Positions 41,472 through 49,545 of a stretch of DNA of 64,000 nt are shown here, piece by piece. The notes beneath the pieces are model-generated. The model searched no databases, was not told where the DNA came from, and was given only the letters and a program-made list of their open reading frames with translations. This stretch comes from DASUBN01 sp050261675 (GTDB lineage Bacteria > Pseudomonadota > Gammaproteobacteria > Natronospirales > REEB76). Every line of letters begins with the position of its first letter. Position 1 is the stretch's first letter. The stretch covers positions 21,710 through 85,709 of the forward strand of contig JBLNDO010000024.1 in the NCBI GenBank assembly GCA_050261675.1, given 5' to 3'. The translations under genes and the position numbers were made by a program.

Positions 41472-41957
41472 TCAGGCCTGCTGGAATTCCGGGAAAATCC
41501 GCGACAGCCAACGGCGCCAAGCCGGCTCGCGTTTCGGAACCGGCGGCAACCTGAAGCGCGTGCCGACCGTGTCGTCGTCGTTGCAGGGCTGGAAATACAC
41601 CACCACCGGGGGACGGCGGCGGTCGTAATTGGGCGCGCCCGCATGGTGGCCGAGCACCGCCTCCATGCTGAGCTCGCTGATGGTGGCGATGCGTGCCAGC
41701 TCCGCGAGCGGAATCTTTTCCAGATCCAGGGTCACGACCCGGCCGGTGGAACGGAATACCTTGATGGCCGTGACTTCCACCAGGCGCTCGCGCGGGCGCC
41801 GTCCGAATTCGGTTCGCTCGTCGTAGGCGTAGACCCGGTCGCCGACTTCCATGTCCGCGCCGTAGGGGCAGAACAGGCAATCCGCCGTGCTGACATCGCG
41901 CACGAAGGCCGGCAGGCGTTTGGCGTTTGGGTTCTTGCGGCGTCTGTTCATCGGCAT
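41472..41957 (-). CDS. Hypothetical protein with CLFCPYG motif
   Basis: Not recognised. The 161-residue product has a basic start (MPMNRRRKNPNAKR), one CLFCPYGADM cysteine pair near residue 27, a beta-rich centre (RLVEVTAIKVFRSTG, VVTLDLEKIPLAELARI) and a basic C-terminus (KREPAWRRWLSRIF). No signal peptide or membrane helix. The cysteines could bind a metal. It converges with the thioesterase gene across nine bases. ATG at 41951 is an alternative start. Confidence 0.5.
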   Translation of the reverse strand: MPMNRRRKNPNAKRLPAFVRDVSTADCLFCPYGADMEVGDRVYAYDERTEFGRRPRERLVEVTAIKVFRSTGRVVTLDLEKIPLAELARIATISELSMEAVLGHHAGAPNYDRRRPPVVVYFQPCNDDDTVGTRFRLPPVPKREPAWRRWLSRIFPEFQQA

Positions 41958-42149
41958 CGACCCCGTTTATCAGGTGAACTGTTTCCCGGTCTGCCGCAGC
42001 GACGACTTTCCATATCGTTCCGTGCAGACGCCGGAACCAGTGCGATAGATAACACACGGGGTGGAAGCAAAATGCGAAGCGCGTCACCAATGACGGTTCG
42101 GACGAAGGCCAGGCTTATGTCGCAAGGTTGAAATCCCTGCAAAATCCCG

Positions 42150-42824
42150 TTACCAGCGGCTCAAAGCCTGTTGGGCCGCCGGATTGTCGCCGCGGGCGAG
42201 AAGGCCCGTGGGACTGATGGAGACGCTGTATTGGGCGCCATCCGCCATGGGCAGGTAGGTGGCGCTTCCATAGCCCGCGTCCACCCAGGGCAGCCAGGCG
42301 GCGTTGCGTTGGGCGAGGCCCCAGAAATCCAGCCCCGTGTCCGCCGACAACTCCAGGACGCTGTGGTAATCGTTCCGTTCCTGGCTGGCGCTGCGGTAGC
42401 GCCCCTCCAGCCGGTCCAGCCGATAGACGGGATCGAGGCCCAGCACCGTGGCGAGTCCCTTCCATTTCAAAACGCGCGCATCCAACTGCCAATCGTCGCC
42501 GCGCAGTTCTTCGGTGCGCGAACGGCCCGCCGCATCGGTGAGCGTGACCCGGTAGTCCTGGGGTCCGAGGGCCGCGAACCTAAGCGTTGCCACCGGCTGC
42601 TCATAGGTCAACCGGAAATAGGTGCGTAGATCGAGGGCCACCGCCGCCACGAATGCGAACAGGAACAGGAACAGTAGGCCGAAAATCACGCGGCCGCCCC
42701 CGCCGGCGAGCCGGCCGTGGAAAACGCGCTTCAGGCCGCCCAGGACCATGAACACGCCGGCCAGCCCGACAAGCACCACCACGGCGCAGAAACCCCAGAG
42801 CGCGAAATGCATCTGACCGTTCAT
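42150..42824 (-). CDS. Hypothetical protein with two N-terminal membrane helices
   Basis: Not recognised. The 224-residue product has two membrane helices (about 6-30 and 45-70) with a short basic loop between (GGLKRVFHGRLAGGGG), then an extracytoplasmic or cytoplasmic beta-rich domain with a Tyr-rich segment (DYRVTLTDAAGRSRTEELRG...). ATG at 42824 is supported by GGAGG eight bases upstream. Divergent from the lipoprotein-polA unit; role unknown. Confidence 0.6.
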   Translation of the reverse strand: MNGQMHFALWGFCAVVVLVGLAGVFMVLGGLKRVFHGRLAGGGGRVIFGLLFLFLFAFVAAVALDLRTYFRLTYEQPVATLRFAALGPQDYRVTLTDAAGRSRTEELRGDDWQLDARVLKWKGLATVLGLDPVYRLDRLEGRYRSASQERNDYHSVLELSADTGLDFWGLAQRNAAWLPWVDAGYGSATYLPMADGAQYSVSISPTGLLARGDNPAAQQALSRW

Positions 42825-42882
42825 GGCGCACACCTCCGCCACCACTCTAGCACCGGATTTAGAGCGCTCCAGGGTGAGCGTT

Positions 42883-42888
42883 TATACT
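42883..42888 (+). promoter_or_regulatory. -10 box TATACT, leaderless position
   Basis: TATACT ends seven bases before the ATG at 42896 with no ribosome-binding site between (GCACCGC). It is the likely promoter of the lipoprotein-polA unit. Confidence 0.45.
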
Positions 42889-42895
42889 GCACCGC

Positions 42896-43171
42896 ATGAA
42901 CCGTCCCCTGTCATTTCACCCGGTCCGGGCGGGCGTCTTCGGCGTGTGCCTGGCGATCTCGGGCTGCGGGCTCAAGGCGAACCTCTACCTGCAGCTGCCG
43001 CCGACCACCTTCCCGCCCACACCCACGCGCGCCCCGGCACCGCCCGCCGGCACGGTGGCCGCGCCGCCCTCGCTCACCCTGGTGCCGGCGTCTGGCAGCG
43101 TGGAAGCGCCGTCCGCCGCGACCCTGCCCGCTCCCGCCTCGCCGCCTCCCGCTGGCCGCAGGCAACCATGA
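42896..43171 (+). CDS. Small LptM-like lipoprotein
   Basis: The 91-residue product has a signal peptide and lipobox (CLAISGC, Cys near residue 24) followed by GLKANLYLQLPP, close to the CGxKGPLYLP start of LptM (YifL), a lipoprotein that helps the LptD LPS translocon mature. The rest is a Pro/Ala-rich tail of unusual length. The match is only the N-terminal motif, so this is tentative. The last four bases overlap polA (ATGA at 43168-43171). Confidence 0.6.
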   Translation: MNRPLSFHPVRAGVFGVCLAISGCGLKANLYLQLPPTTFPPTPTRAPAPPAGTVAAPPSLTLVPASGSVEAPSAATLPAPASPPPAGRRQP

Positions 43172-45942
43172 GCGGCAAGGAAAAACCGCCGCTGGTGCTG
43201 GTGGACGGGTCGTCGTATCTCTACCGCGCGTTCTACGGCCTGCCGCCGCTCACGAGCCCCGACGGCGAGCCCACCGGCGCCATCTACGGGGTCGCCAACA
43301 TGTTGAAGCGGCTCATGGCGGACGTGGAGCCGGAACACGTGGCCGTGGTGTTCGATGCGAGCGGCAAGACTTTCCGGGACGAGATCTTCGAGCATTACAA
43401 GGCGCATCGCCCGCCCATGCCCGATGACCTGCGCTCCCAGGTGGAACCGCTGAACGAGCTGGTGCAGGCACTCGGCTTCCCGCTGCTGCAGATCCCGGGC
43501 GTGGAAGCGGACGACGTGATCGGCACCCTCGCCAAGCAGGGCATGAAGCAGGGCATGAAGGTCCTCATCTCCACCGGCGACAAGGACATGGCCCAGCTGG
43601 TGGAGGGCAAAGACATCACCCTCATCAACACCATGACCAACACCCGCCTCGACCGGGACGGCGTGAAGGAGAAGTTCGAGGTCTGGCCGGAGCAGATCAT
43701 CGATTACCTGGCCCTCGTGGGCGACACCTCCGACAACATCCCGGGCGTGCCGGGCATCGGCCCCAAGACCGCCGCGCCGCTGCTCTCCCACTTCGGCACC
43801 CTGGAAAAGCTCTATACGAACCTGGAGAAAGTGCCGGAAGTGGAGGTGCGCGGTGCGAAACAGCTGCCGCCGAAACTCGAGGCGCACAAAGACAAGGCCT
43901 TTCTTTCCCGCGAGCTCGCCACCATCCGCTGCGACGTGGAGCTGCCGCTCGGTCCCGGTGACCTGGCCATGCGGCCGCCGGACAAGGAGCACCTGCAGGA
44001 ACTCTACAACCGCTTCGGTTTCAAAAGCTGGCTGCGTGCGCTGAACGACGGCGAGCCGGTGCTCGCGGCAGGCAAATCCAAGCCGGCTGCCGATAAACCG
44101 GCGGCGAAGCCGGCGACACCCCCGGCAGCACCCGCCGGCAAGTACACGGCGGTGCTGGACCAGAAGACCCTGGACGAGTGGCTCGCGCGGCTGGAAGCGG
44201 CGGACCTCTTCGCCTTCGATACCGAGACCACCAGCCTCGAGTACATGAAGGCGGAGATCGTGGGTCTCTCCTTCGCGGTGAAGGGCGGCGAGGCCGCCTA
44301 CGTGCCCCTCGCCCACCGTTACCCGGACGCCCCGGAGCAGCTGGACCGCAACAAAGTGCTGGCGAGGCTCAAGCCGCTCCTCGAGGACCCGAAGCGCCCC
44401 AAGCTCGGCCACCACATCAAGTACGACGCCCACGTGCTGCGCAACCACGGCATCGAGATGGCGGGCCTGCGCTTCGACTCCATGCTGGAGTCCTACGTGC
44501 TGGACAGCGTGGCGAGCCGCCACGACATGGATTCGCTGGCCGAGAAATACCTGGGCTACACAACCGTCCATTACGAGGACGTGACCGGCAAGGGTGCGAA
44601 GCAGATCGGCTTCGACGAAGTACGGGTGGACATCGCCGCCAACTACGCCGCCGAGGATGCGGACGTGACCCTGCGCCTGCACCAGGCGCTGTGGCCGCGC
44701 CTCCGGGCCGTGCCGGCCCTGAAGAAGGTATTCGAGGAAATCGAGATGCCGCTGGTGCCGGTGCTCCTGGACATGGAGCACACGGGCGTGTTCATCGATG
44801 CGGACATGCTGAAGAAGCAGGGCACCGAGATCACCAAAAAACTCGCGAAACTGCAGGAAAAAGCCCATTCCCTGGCCGGCGGACCCTTCAACCTGGACTC
44901 CCCCAAACAGCTCCAGACCATCCTCTTCGACAAGATGCAGATCGAGCCGGTACGCAAGACCCAGAAGGGCCAGTACTCCACCGCCGAGGACGTGCTGGAG
45001 GAACTCGCCGAAGAGCACGAACTGCCCCGGGTGATCCTGGACTACCGCTCCCTCAACAAGCTGAAGTCCACCTATATCGACAAGCTGCCGGAGCAGATCA
45101 ACCCGAAAACCGGGCGGGTGCACACCTCCTACCATCAGGCCGTGGCCGCCACCGGCCGGCTCTCCTCCATGGACCCGAATCTGCAGAACATCCCGGTGCG
45201 CACCGACGAGGGCCGGCGCATCCGCCAGGCTTTCGTCGCGCCGCAGGGCTGCGTGATGATGGCGGCGGATTACTCGCAGATCGAGCTGCGCATCATGGCG
45301 CACCTCTCCGGCGACGCGGGGCTGTTGAAGGCCTTCGAAAGCGGTCACGACATCCACCGTGCCACCGCCGCCGAGGTCTTCGACCTGAAACCCGACAAGG
45401 TGACGGATGAGCGGCGCCGCGCCGCCAAGGCCATCAACTTCGGCCTCATCTACGGCATGTCCGCCTTCGGCCTCGCGAAACAACTCGGCATCGGGCGGGG
45501 CGACGCGCAGGAATACGTGGACCTCTACTTCAGCCGCTACCCGGGCGTGAAGCGCTACATGGACGAGACCCGCTTGCAGGCACGGGAACAGGGCTACGTG
45601 GAGACGGTGTTCGGCCGGCGCCTGTACCTGCCGGAGATCGGTTCCCGCAACCAGCAGCTGCGCCAGTACGCGGAACGCAGCGCCATCAACGCCCCCATGC
45701 AGGGCACCGCCGCGGACATCATCAAGCGCGCCATGATCGCGGTGCACCGCTGGCTCAAGGAGAGCCGGGTACCGGCGCGGATGGTCATGCAGGTGCACGA
45801 CGAATTGGTGTTTGAAGTGGAGAAGAAGGCCCTGGAGACCCTGCGGGCGGAAGTCCCGGCGCTCATGGCCGCCGCCGCCAAGCTCAAGGTGCCCCTGGTG
45901 GTGGATGTGGGGGTGGGCGCCAACTGGGAAGAAGCCCATTAG
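43168..45942 (+). CDS. polA: DNA polymerase I
   Basis: PolA fills gaps and removes RNA primers during replication and repair. The 924-residue protein, near the usual 920-930, has the 5'-3' nuclease (about 1-290, with LVDGSSYLYRAF and GDTSDNIPGVPGIGPKTA), a Pro/Ala linker, an active proofreading domain (FAFDTETTSLEYM and the YAAEDADVTLRLH motif) and the polymerase: motif A DYSQIELRIMAH, motif B RRAAKAINFGLIYGMSAFGL and motif C QVHDELVFEV. All catalytic residues are present. Starts within the lipoprotein's stop codon. Confidence 0.98.
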   Translation: MSGKEKPPLVLVDGSSYLYRAFYGLPPLTSPDGEPTGAIYGVANMLKRLMADVEPEHVAVVFDASGKTFRDEIFEHYKAHRPPMPDDLRSQVEPLNELVQALGFPLLQIPGVEADDVIGTLAKQGMKQGMKVLISTGDKDMAQLVEGKDITLINTMTNTRLDRDGVKEKFEVWPEQIIDYLALVGDTSDNIPGVPGIGPKTAAPLLSHFGTLEKLYTNLEKVPEVEVRGAKQLPPKLEAHKDKAFLSRELATIRCDVELPLGPGDLAMRPPDKEHLQELYNRFGFKSWLRALNDGEPVLAAGKSKPAADKPAAKPATPPAAPAGKYTAVLDQKTLDEWLARLEAADLFAFDTETTSLEYMKAEIVGLSFAVKGGEAAYVPLAHRYPDAPEQLDRNKVLARLKPLLEDPKRPKLGHHIKYDAHVLRNHGIEMAGLRFDSMLESYVLDSVASRHDMDSLAEKYLGYTTVHYEDVTGKGAKQIGFDEVRVDIAANYAAEDADVTLRLHQALWPRLRAVPALKKVFEEIEMPLVPVLLDMEHTGVFIDADMLKKQGTEITKKLAKLQEKAHSLAGGPFNLDSPKQLQTILFDKMQIEPVRKTQKGQYSTAEDVLEELAEEHELPRVILDYRSLNKLKSTYIDKLPEQINPKTGRVHTSYHQAVAATGRLSSMDPNLQNIPVRTDEGRRIRQAFVAPQGCVMMAADYSQIELRIMAHLSGDAGLLKAFESGHDIHRATAAEVFDLKPDKVTDERRRAAKAINFGLIYGMSAFGLAKQLGIGRGDAQEYVDLYFSRYPGVKRYMDETRLQAREQGYVETVFGRRLYLPEIGSRNQQLRQYAERSAINAPMQGTAADIIKRAMIAVHRWLKESRVPARMVMQVHDELVFEVEKKALETLRAEVPALMAAAAKLKVPLVVDVGVGANWEEAH

Positions 45943-46084
45943 CTATAGCTTGTGGGCAATCTGTGGATTAATAATTAATCAAACGAATAATTAAATAAAC
46001 AAACTGCAAATTCCCCAACCCCAGGGACAAGCCTCAAAAAAACAGTATCAGGGGTGGAATTTTTCCCCTTAGACCAGGTCTTAG
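45943..46084 (+). other. AT-rich spacer downstream of polA
   Basis: This stretch holds no open reading frame. It includes an A/T-rich run (45965-46010, repeated AATTAAT/AATAATTAAAT), a weak hairpin AGGGG...CCCCT at 46050-46069 and a short palindrome AGACCAGGTCT at 46071-46081. It may carry the promoter of the small RNA that follows; GGGACA (46023) and a TATCAG-like -10 are only weak matches. Confidence 0.4.
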
Positions 46085-46215
46085 GTCCTGAACGCCGCAA
46101 TGGTGTTCATCCCGCTCACCTCCCTGAGCGGGAACGGCGGCCCGGTCTCCCCAAGCCGGGTCGCTGATGTTGTAACCCCGGCGTTTTCCCCTTTTGGCGC
46201 CGGGGTTATTTTTTT
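46085..46215 (+). ncRNA. Putative small RNA with C-rich loops between polA and engB
   Basis: Three stable hairpins in a row end in a strong intrinsic terminator. Stem 1: CCCGCTCA/TGAGCGGG (46111-46118, 46125-46132) with loop CCTCCC, enclosed by CGCCG/CGGCG (46093-46097, 46135-46139). Stem 2: CCCGG/CCGGG (46141-46145, 46156-46160), loop with CTCCCC. Stem 3: 11-bp TAACCCCGGCG/CGCCGGGGTTA (46173-46208) with CCCC in its loop and seven T's. C-rich loops can pair with ribosome-binding sites. Spot 42 and ErsA occupy the same polA-engB locus in enterobacteria and Pseudomonas. The 5' end is approximate. Confidence 0.7.
46173..46215 (+). terminator. Intrinsic terminator of the putative small RNA
   Basis: Perfect 11-bp stem (46173-46183 with 46198-46208) and seven T's (46209-46215), the strongest plus-strand terminator in the window. 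Confidence 0.9.
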
Positions 46216-46263
46216 CCAGCACAGTATCATCCTGTCGACACAACGATTCATGGGGACGCCCCG

Positions 46264-46728
46264 GTGATCAGAGTGCTCATCGTCGACGACGAGTCGCCGG
46301 CGCGCAAACGCATGCGCAGCCTTATCGAGGCGGAGCCGGACCTCGTGCTCGTGGGCGAAAGCGCCGACGGCGAGGACGCCCTCGCTAAGTTCCGCGAACT
46401 CCAGCCGGACCTGGTGTTCCTGGACATCCGCCTGCCGGGGATGTCCGGCCTCGAACTCAGCCGGCTCCTGAAAAGCGAGCACTCGCCCTACGTGGTGTTC
46501 ACCACCGCCCACGGCGAATACGCCCCCGAGGCCTTCCGGGTGGACGCCGTGGACTATCTGATGAAGCCCTTCGACGGCGCGCGCCTCCGGGGCGAGGAGA
46601 TCGTGCGCACCGAGGACGTGGTAGCCGGATTCATGGCCAAGCTCGGCGGGCTCGCGCAGGCCCTGGACGCGACGGTGCCTTTCTTTACGCCGACCTTCAC
46701 CCCGCTCCGGCCTCAAGCCAGTCCGTGA
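46264..46728 (+). CDS. Response regulator, receiver domain only
   Basis: The 154-residue product is a complete receiver domain: acidic pair VDDESPARKRM, phospho-acceptor Asp in LVFLDIRLPGMSG (about 54), Thr/Ser in FTTAHGEYA and Lys in YLMKPFDGARL. The wording AVDYLMKPFD is characteristic of LytTR-type regulators, yet no DNA-binding domain follows; a 50-residue tail with unusual composition (VPFFTPTFTPLRP) ends 32 bases inside engB on the other strand. A truncation after loss of the LytTR domain is likely. Start is GTG at 46264; no ATG fits. Confidence 0.8.
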   Translation: MIRVLIVDDESPARKRMRSLIEAEPDLVLVGESADGEDALAKFRELQPDLVFLDIRLPGMSGLELSRLLKSEHSPYVVFTTAHGEYAPEAFRVDAVDYLMKPFDGARLRGEEIVRTEDVVAGFMAKLGGLAQALDATVPFFTPTFTPLRPQASP

Positions 46729-47293
46729 GCAGCCCCTGTGCTTCCTCCACGCCCTCGCTGCTCACGGCGGAGAAAAGCTGCGCGCTGCCCGCCTCCCCGA
46801 GCGCGCGGCGCGTTTCCGCGAGCACCTTCTGGGCCGCGGCGCGGCCGAGCTTGTCCGCCTTGGAAAGCAGCACGTGCACCGGCAGCCTGAGCGCCCGCGC
46901 ATAGGCGAGCAGCTGCCGGTCGTGATTGCCCAGGGGATGGCGGGAATCCATGACCAGCATCAGGCCCGCGAGCGAGGCGCGGGACTCGAGGTAGCCTTCC
47001 AGGAGCGCCGCCCAGCGCTCGCGCTCCGCCTGGGGCACCTTGGCGTAACCGTAGCCCGGCAGATCCACGAAGCGCCTGCCCGGCGCCACCTCGAAGAGGT
47101 TGAGCAGGCGGGTGCGGCCCGGGGTCTTGCTCACCCGTGCCAGGCCCGAGACCCCGGTGATCGCGTTGAGGGCGCTGGACTTCCCCGCGTTGGAACGCCC
47201 GGCGAACGCCACCTCCCGCCCGGTGTCGGGCGGCAGGTCGCTCAAGGCCGCGGCGCTCAGCAGGAAGCGCGCGTGACGGAAATCCTGTCGCAT
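46697..47293 (-). CDS. engB: Ribosome biogenesis GTPase YihA/EngB
   Basis: EngB is an essential GTPase for 50S assembly. The 198-residue protein has G1 AGRSNAGKSSALNAI, G2-region PGRTRLLNLF, G3 DLPGYGYAKVP, G4 LSKADKL (usually TKADKL) and G5 SAVSSEG, all in order and normal length. Position next to polA and cytochrome c4 is conserved in this group of bacteria. Its 3' end overlaps the receiver gene on the opposite strand. Confidence 0.95.
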   Translation of the reverse strand: MRQDFRHARFLLSAAALSDLPPDTGREVAFAGRSNAGKSSALNAITGVSGLARVSKTPGRTRLLNLFEVAPGRRFVDLPGYGYAKVPQAERERWAALLEGYLESRASLAGLMLVMDSRHPLGNHDRQLLAYARALRLPVHVLLSKADKLGRAAAQKVLAETRRALGEAGSAQLFSAVSSEGVEEAQGLLTDWLEAGAG

Positions 47294-47424
47294 GCATTCA
47301 GCCTTCGGTGGAGGGGCTCCCCTGGCCTAGTGTAAAATCCCGGCTCCCCCCGTGGGGCGTCCGAACCGCGGGTTTTAAGCCCCCGGAGCCCCCTTCAAGA
47401 ACCCCTTTTCCAGGAGCGCCGTCC

Positions 47425-48045
47425 ATGAAGAAGCTCGTGATCCTCGCCCTGGTGCTGTCGGCCACGACCCTGCAGGTGAGCGCCGCGGGCGATGCCGCCG
47501 CCGGCAAGAACAAGGCCGCCGTGTGCGGCGCCTGCCACGGGGTCGACGGCAACAGCGCCAGCCCCCAGTTCCCGAAATTGGCGGGCCAGAACGCGAGCTA
47601 CATCCAGGCGCAGCTCCAGAACTTCAAGTCCGGCAAGCGCCAGAACCCGATCATGTCGGGCCAGGCCCAGAACCTGTCCGAGCAGGACATGCAGGACCTG
47701 GCGGCGTACTTCTCGAGCCAGACGGTGACGACCGGCGAGGCCGAGGCCGGCCAGGAAAAACAGGGTGAGTCCCTGTTCCACAACGGCAACAAGGACGAGA
47801 GCGTGCCGGCCTGCGCTGCCTGCCACAGCGCCGACGGCGCGGGCAACTACCTCATGAAGGTCCCGTCGCTCGCCGGCCAGCATGCCGGCTACGTGGTGGC
47901 CCAGCTGCAGGCCTACGCCGCCGGGACGCGCACCACCGACCCCTCCAAGATGATGGAGAGCATCGCGGCGCGGCTCACGCCCGCGGAAATGCAGGCGGTG
48001 GCGAGCTACATCCAGGGGCTGCACGCCGCCAAGCCGCAGCCTTGA
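47425..48045 (+). CDS. Cytochrome c4 (diheme)
   Basis: A periplasmic electron carrier to terminal oxidases. The 206-residue protein has a signal peptide (KLVILALVLSATTLQVSA) and two c-type heme sites, VCGACHG and ACAACHS, in two similar halves, with later Met ligands likely in NPIMSGQ and in the SKMMES region. AGGAG precedes ATG at 47425. It is divergent from engB and heads the dsbA pair. A hairpin (48044-48067) follows, so dsbA expression may be reduced relative to it. Confidence 0.95.
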   Translation: MKKLVILALVLSATTLQVSAAGDAAAGKNKAAVCGACHGVDGNSASPQFPKLAGQNASYIQAQLQNFKSGKRQNPIMSGQAQNLSEQDMQDLAAYFSSQTVTTGEAEAGQEKQGESLFHNGNKDESVPACAACHSADGAGNYLMKVPSLAGQHAGYVVAQLQAYAAGTRTTDPSKMMESIAARLTPAEMQAVASYIQGLHAAKPQP

Positions 48046-48067
48046 GACCCCACGCCCGCCGGGTCTC
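48044..48067 (+). terminator. Hairpin between cytochrome c4 and dsbA-like genes
   Basis: GAGACCC (48044-48050) pairs with GGGTCTC (48061-48067) around a 10-nt GC-rich loop; no T-tract, so at most a partial terminator. Confidence 0.4.
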
Positions 48068-48104
48068 GCGCGTTTTCTGCATGAGGCTCAATCCCGAGGC
48101 CGCC

Positions 48105-48782
48105 ATGAAATCCCTTCCCTTGCTGGCGCTCCTGCTGCTCGCCGCCTCCGCCCAGGCGGCGCCCCCGGCAGCCGCCGCGTCCGCCCCTGCGCCCGCCTAC
48201 AAGGAAGGCGTGAACTACAACCCGGTGCTGCCGGCCCAGCCGGTGAGCGTCAACCCGGGCCAGATCGAGGTGCTGGACTTCTTCTGGTACGGCTGCCCCC
48301 ACTGCAACGCCTTCGAACCCTACCTCGAGTCCTGGGAGCGCAGCAAACCCGCCAACGTGGTGCTGGTGCGCGTGCCCGCCCTGCTCCAGCCGGAATGGGA
48401 ACCGGCGGCGCGTGCCTACTACACCGCGCAGATCCTCGGGATACTCGACAAGTCCCACGCCGCCACGTTCAAGGAAATCCACGGCCAGGCCGACAACCTC
48501 CAGAGCGAGGCGGACTTCGAGCGCTTCTACGTGAAGGCCTTCGGCGTGGATCCCAAGAAATTCGAGAGCGCCTGGGGCTCGCCCGCGGTGGACGCGAAGA
48601 TCGCCCAGGCCCGGGTGCTCGCCGAGCGCTACAACCTGCCCGTCTACGGCGTGCCGGCGGTGGCGGTGAACGGCCGCTGGATCACCGGCGGCGACTTCAA
48701 CGTTCCTTACGCCCAGATCATGCTGGTGGTGAACCAGCTCCTGACCCAGGAAGAAGCGGCCTTGCCTTCCGCCGCGAAATAA
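48105..48782 (+). CDS. DsbA-family thiol:disulfide interchange protein (first copy)
   Basis: The 225-residue protein has a signal peptide (LPLLALLLLAASAQA), an Ala/Pro linker, and the DsbA fold with FFWYGCPHCNAFEP (CPHC active site) and the cis-proline loop VYGVPAVAVNGRW. It introduces disulfides into exported proteins, including perhaps cytochrome c4. It resembles the next gene closely (GVNYNPVLPAQPVSVNPGQIEV versus GVNYEAVTPAQPTDVKPGQIEV), a tandem duplication. ATG at 48105 opens the signal peptide; an upstream ATG at 48081 is possible. Confidence 0.92.
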   Translation: MKSLPLLALLLLAASAQAAPPAAAASAPAPAYKEGVNYNPVLPAQPVSVNPGQIEVLDFFWYGCPHCNAFEPYLESWERSKPANVVLVRVPALLQPEWEPAARAYYTAQILGILDKSHAATFKEIHGQADNLQSEADFERFYVKAFGVDPKKFESAWGSPAVDAKIAQARVLAERYNLPVYGVPAVAVNGRWITGGDFNVPYAQIMLVVNQLLTQEEAALPSAAK

Positions 48783-48800
48783 CCCGGCGTGATGCCGGGT
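48782..48800 (+). terminator. Short hairpin between the two dsbA genes
   Basis: ACCCGGC (48782-48788) pairs with GCCGGGT (48794-48800) around GTGAT, overlapping the first copy's last base. It may tune expression of the second copy. Confidence 0.35.
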
Positions 48801-48822
48801 CCCGTACCCCACGAGGTGTGAG

Positions 48823-49482
48823 ATGAAAATCCGCTGGTTGCTGATCCCGATGCTCTTCGTGCTTTCCAGCCCGGTGCTGGCGGAGAAGGCGCACTTCTTC
48901 CAGGGCGTCAACTACGAGGCGGTGACGCCGGCCCAGCCCACAGACGTGAAGCCCGGCCAGATCGAGGTCATCGAGTTCTTCTGGTACGGCTGCCCCCACT
49001 GCTACGCCCTGGAACCCTACGTGGTGGCCTGGGAGAAGACGCTGCCCAAGGACGTGGTGTTCAAGCGCATCCCCGCGGCCATGCCCGGCTCCGAGTTCTA
49101 CACCGACGCCCAGGCCACGTTCACGGCGGAGGTGCTCGGCATCGGCGAGAAGATCCGCGAGCCCTTTTTCGACGCCATCCATGCCCAGCACCAGGTGGAA
49201 CTCGCCACCGACGTGGACGCGCTGCGGACGTTCTTCGGCAAGTACGGCGTCAGCCCCAAGGATTTCGACGCCACCTGGAACTCCTTCGCGGTACAGACCC
49301 GCATGGCCCAGGCGAACCAGATGGCTAACCGCTACAGCGTGCAGGGCGTGCCGACCATCATCGTGAACGGCAAGTGGAAGACCGGCGCCGGCTACCAGAT
49401 GGAATCCGCCGACATCATGCGCTGCGTGAACTTCCTCATCGACCAGGAACGGGCGACCATGAAATCGCCCAGCAAGAAGTAA
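48823..49482 (+). CDS. dsbA: DsbA-family thiol:disulfide interchange protein (second copy)
   Basis: The 219-residue protein has a signal peptide (WLLIPMLFVLSSPVLA) and FFWYGCPHCYALEP with the CPHC redox site, then VQGVPTIIVNGKW with the cis-proline. Length and linker-free start are nearer to classical DsbA than the first copy. Both copies retain active sites, so they probably serve different partners. A strong terminator follows. Confidence 0.93.
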   Translation: MKIRWLLIPMLFVLSSPVLAEKAHFFQGVNYEAVTPAQPTDVKPGQIEVIEFFWYGCPHCYALEPYVVAWEKTLPKDVVFKRIPAAMPGSEFYTDAQATFTAEVLGIGEKIREPFFDAIHAQHQVELATDVDALRTFFGKYGVSPKDFDATWNSFAVQTRMAQANQMANRYSVQGVPTIIVNGKWKTGAGYQMESADIMRCVNFLIDQERATMKSPSKK

Positions 49483-49509
49483 CGCGCACTTCGCTAAAGG
49501 ATCGGGTGA

Positions 49510-49534
49510 AAACCGGGGCCAGAGGCCCCGGTTT
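49510..49534. terminator. Bidirectional intrinsic terminator
   Basis: AAACCGGGGCC (49510-49520) pairs perfectly with 49524-49534 around AGA, in the gap between dsbA and the convergent TonB receptor. TTTCATTTT follows on the plus strand and a shorter T-run on the other. Confidence 0.8.
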
Positions 49535-49545
49535 CATTTTGGGGT

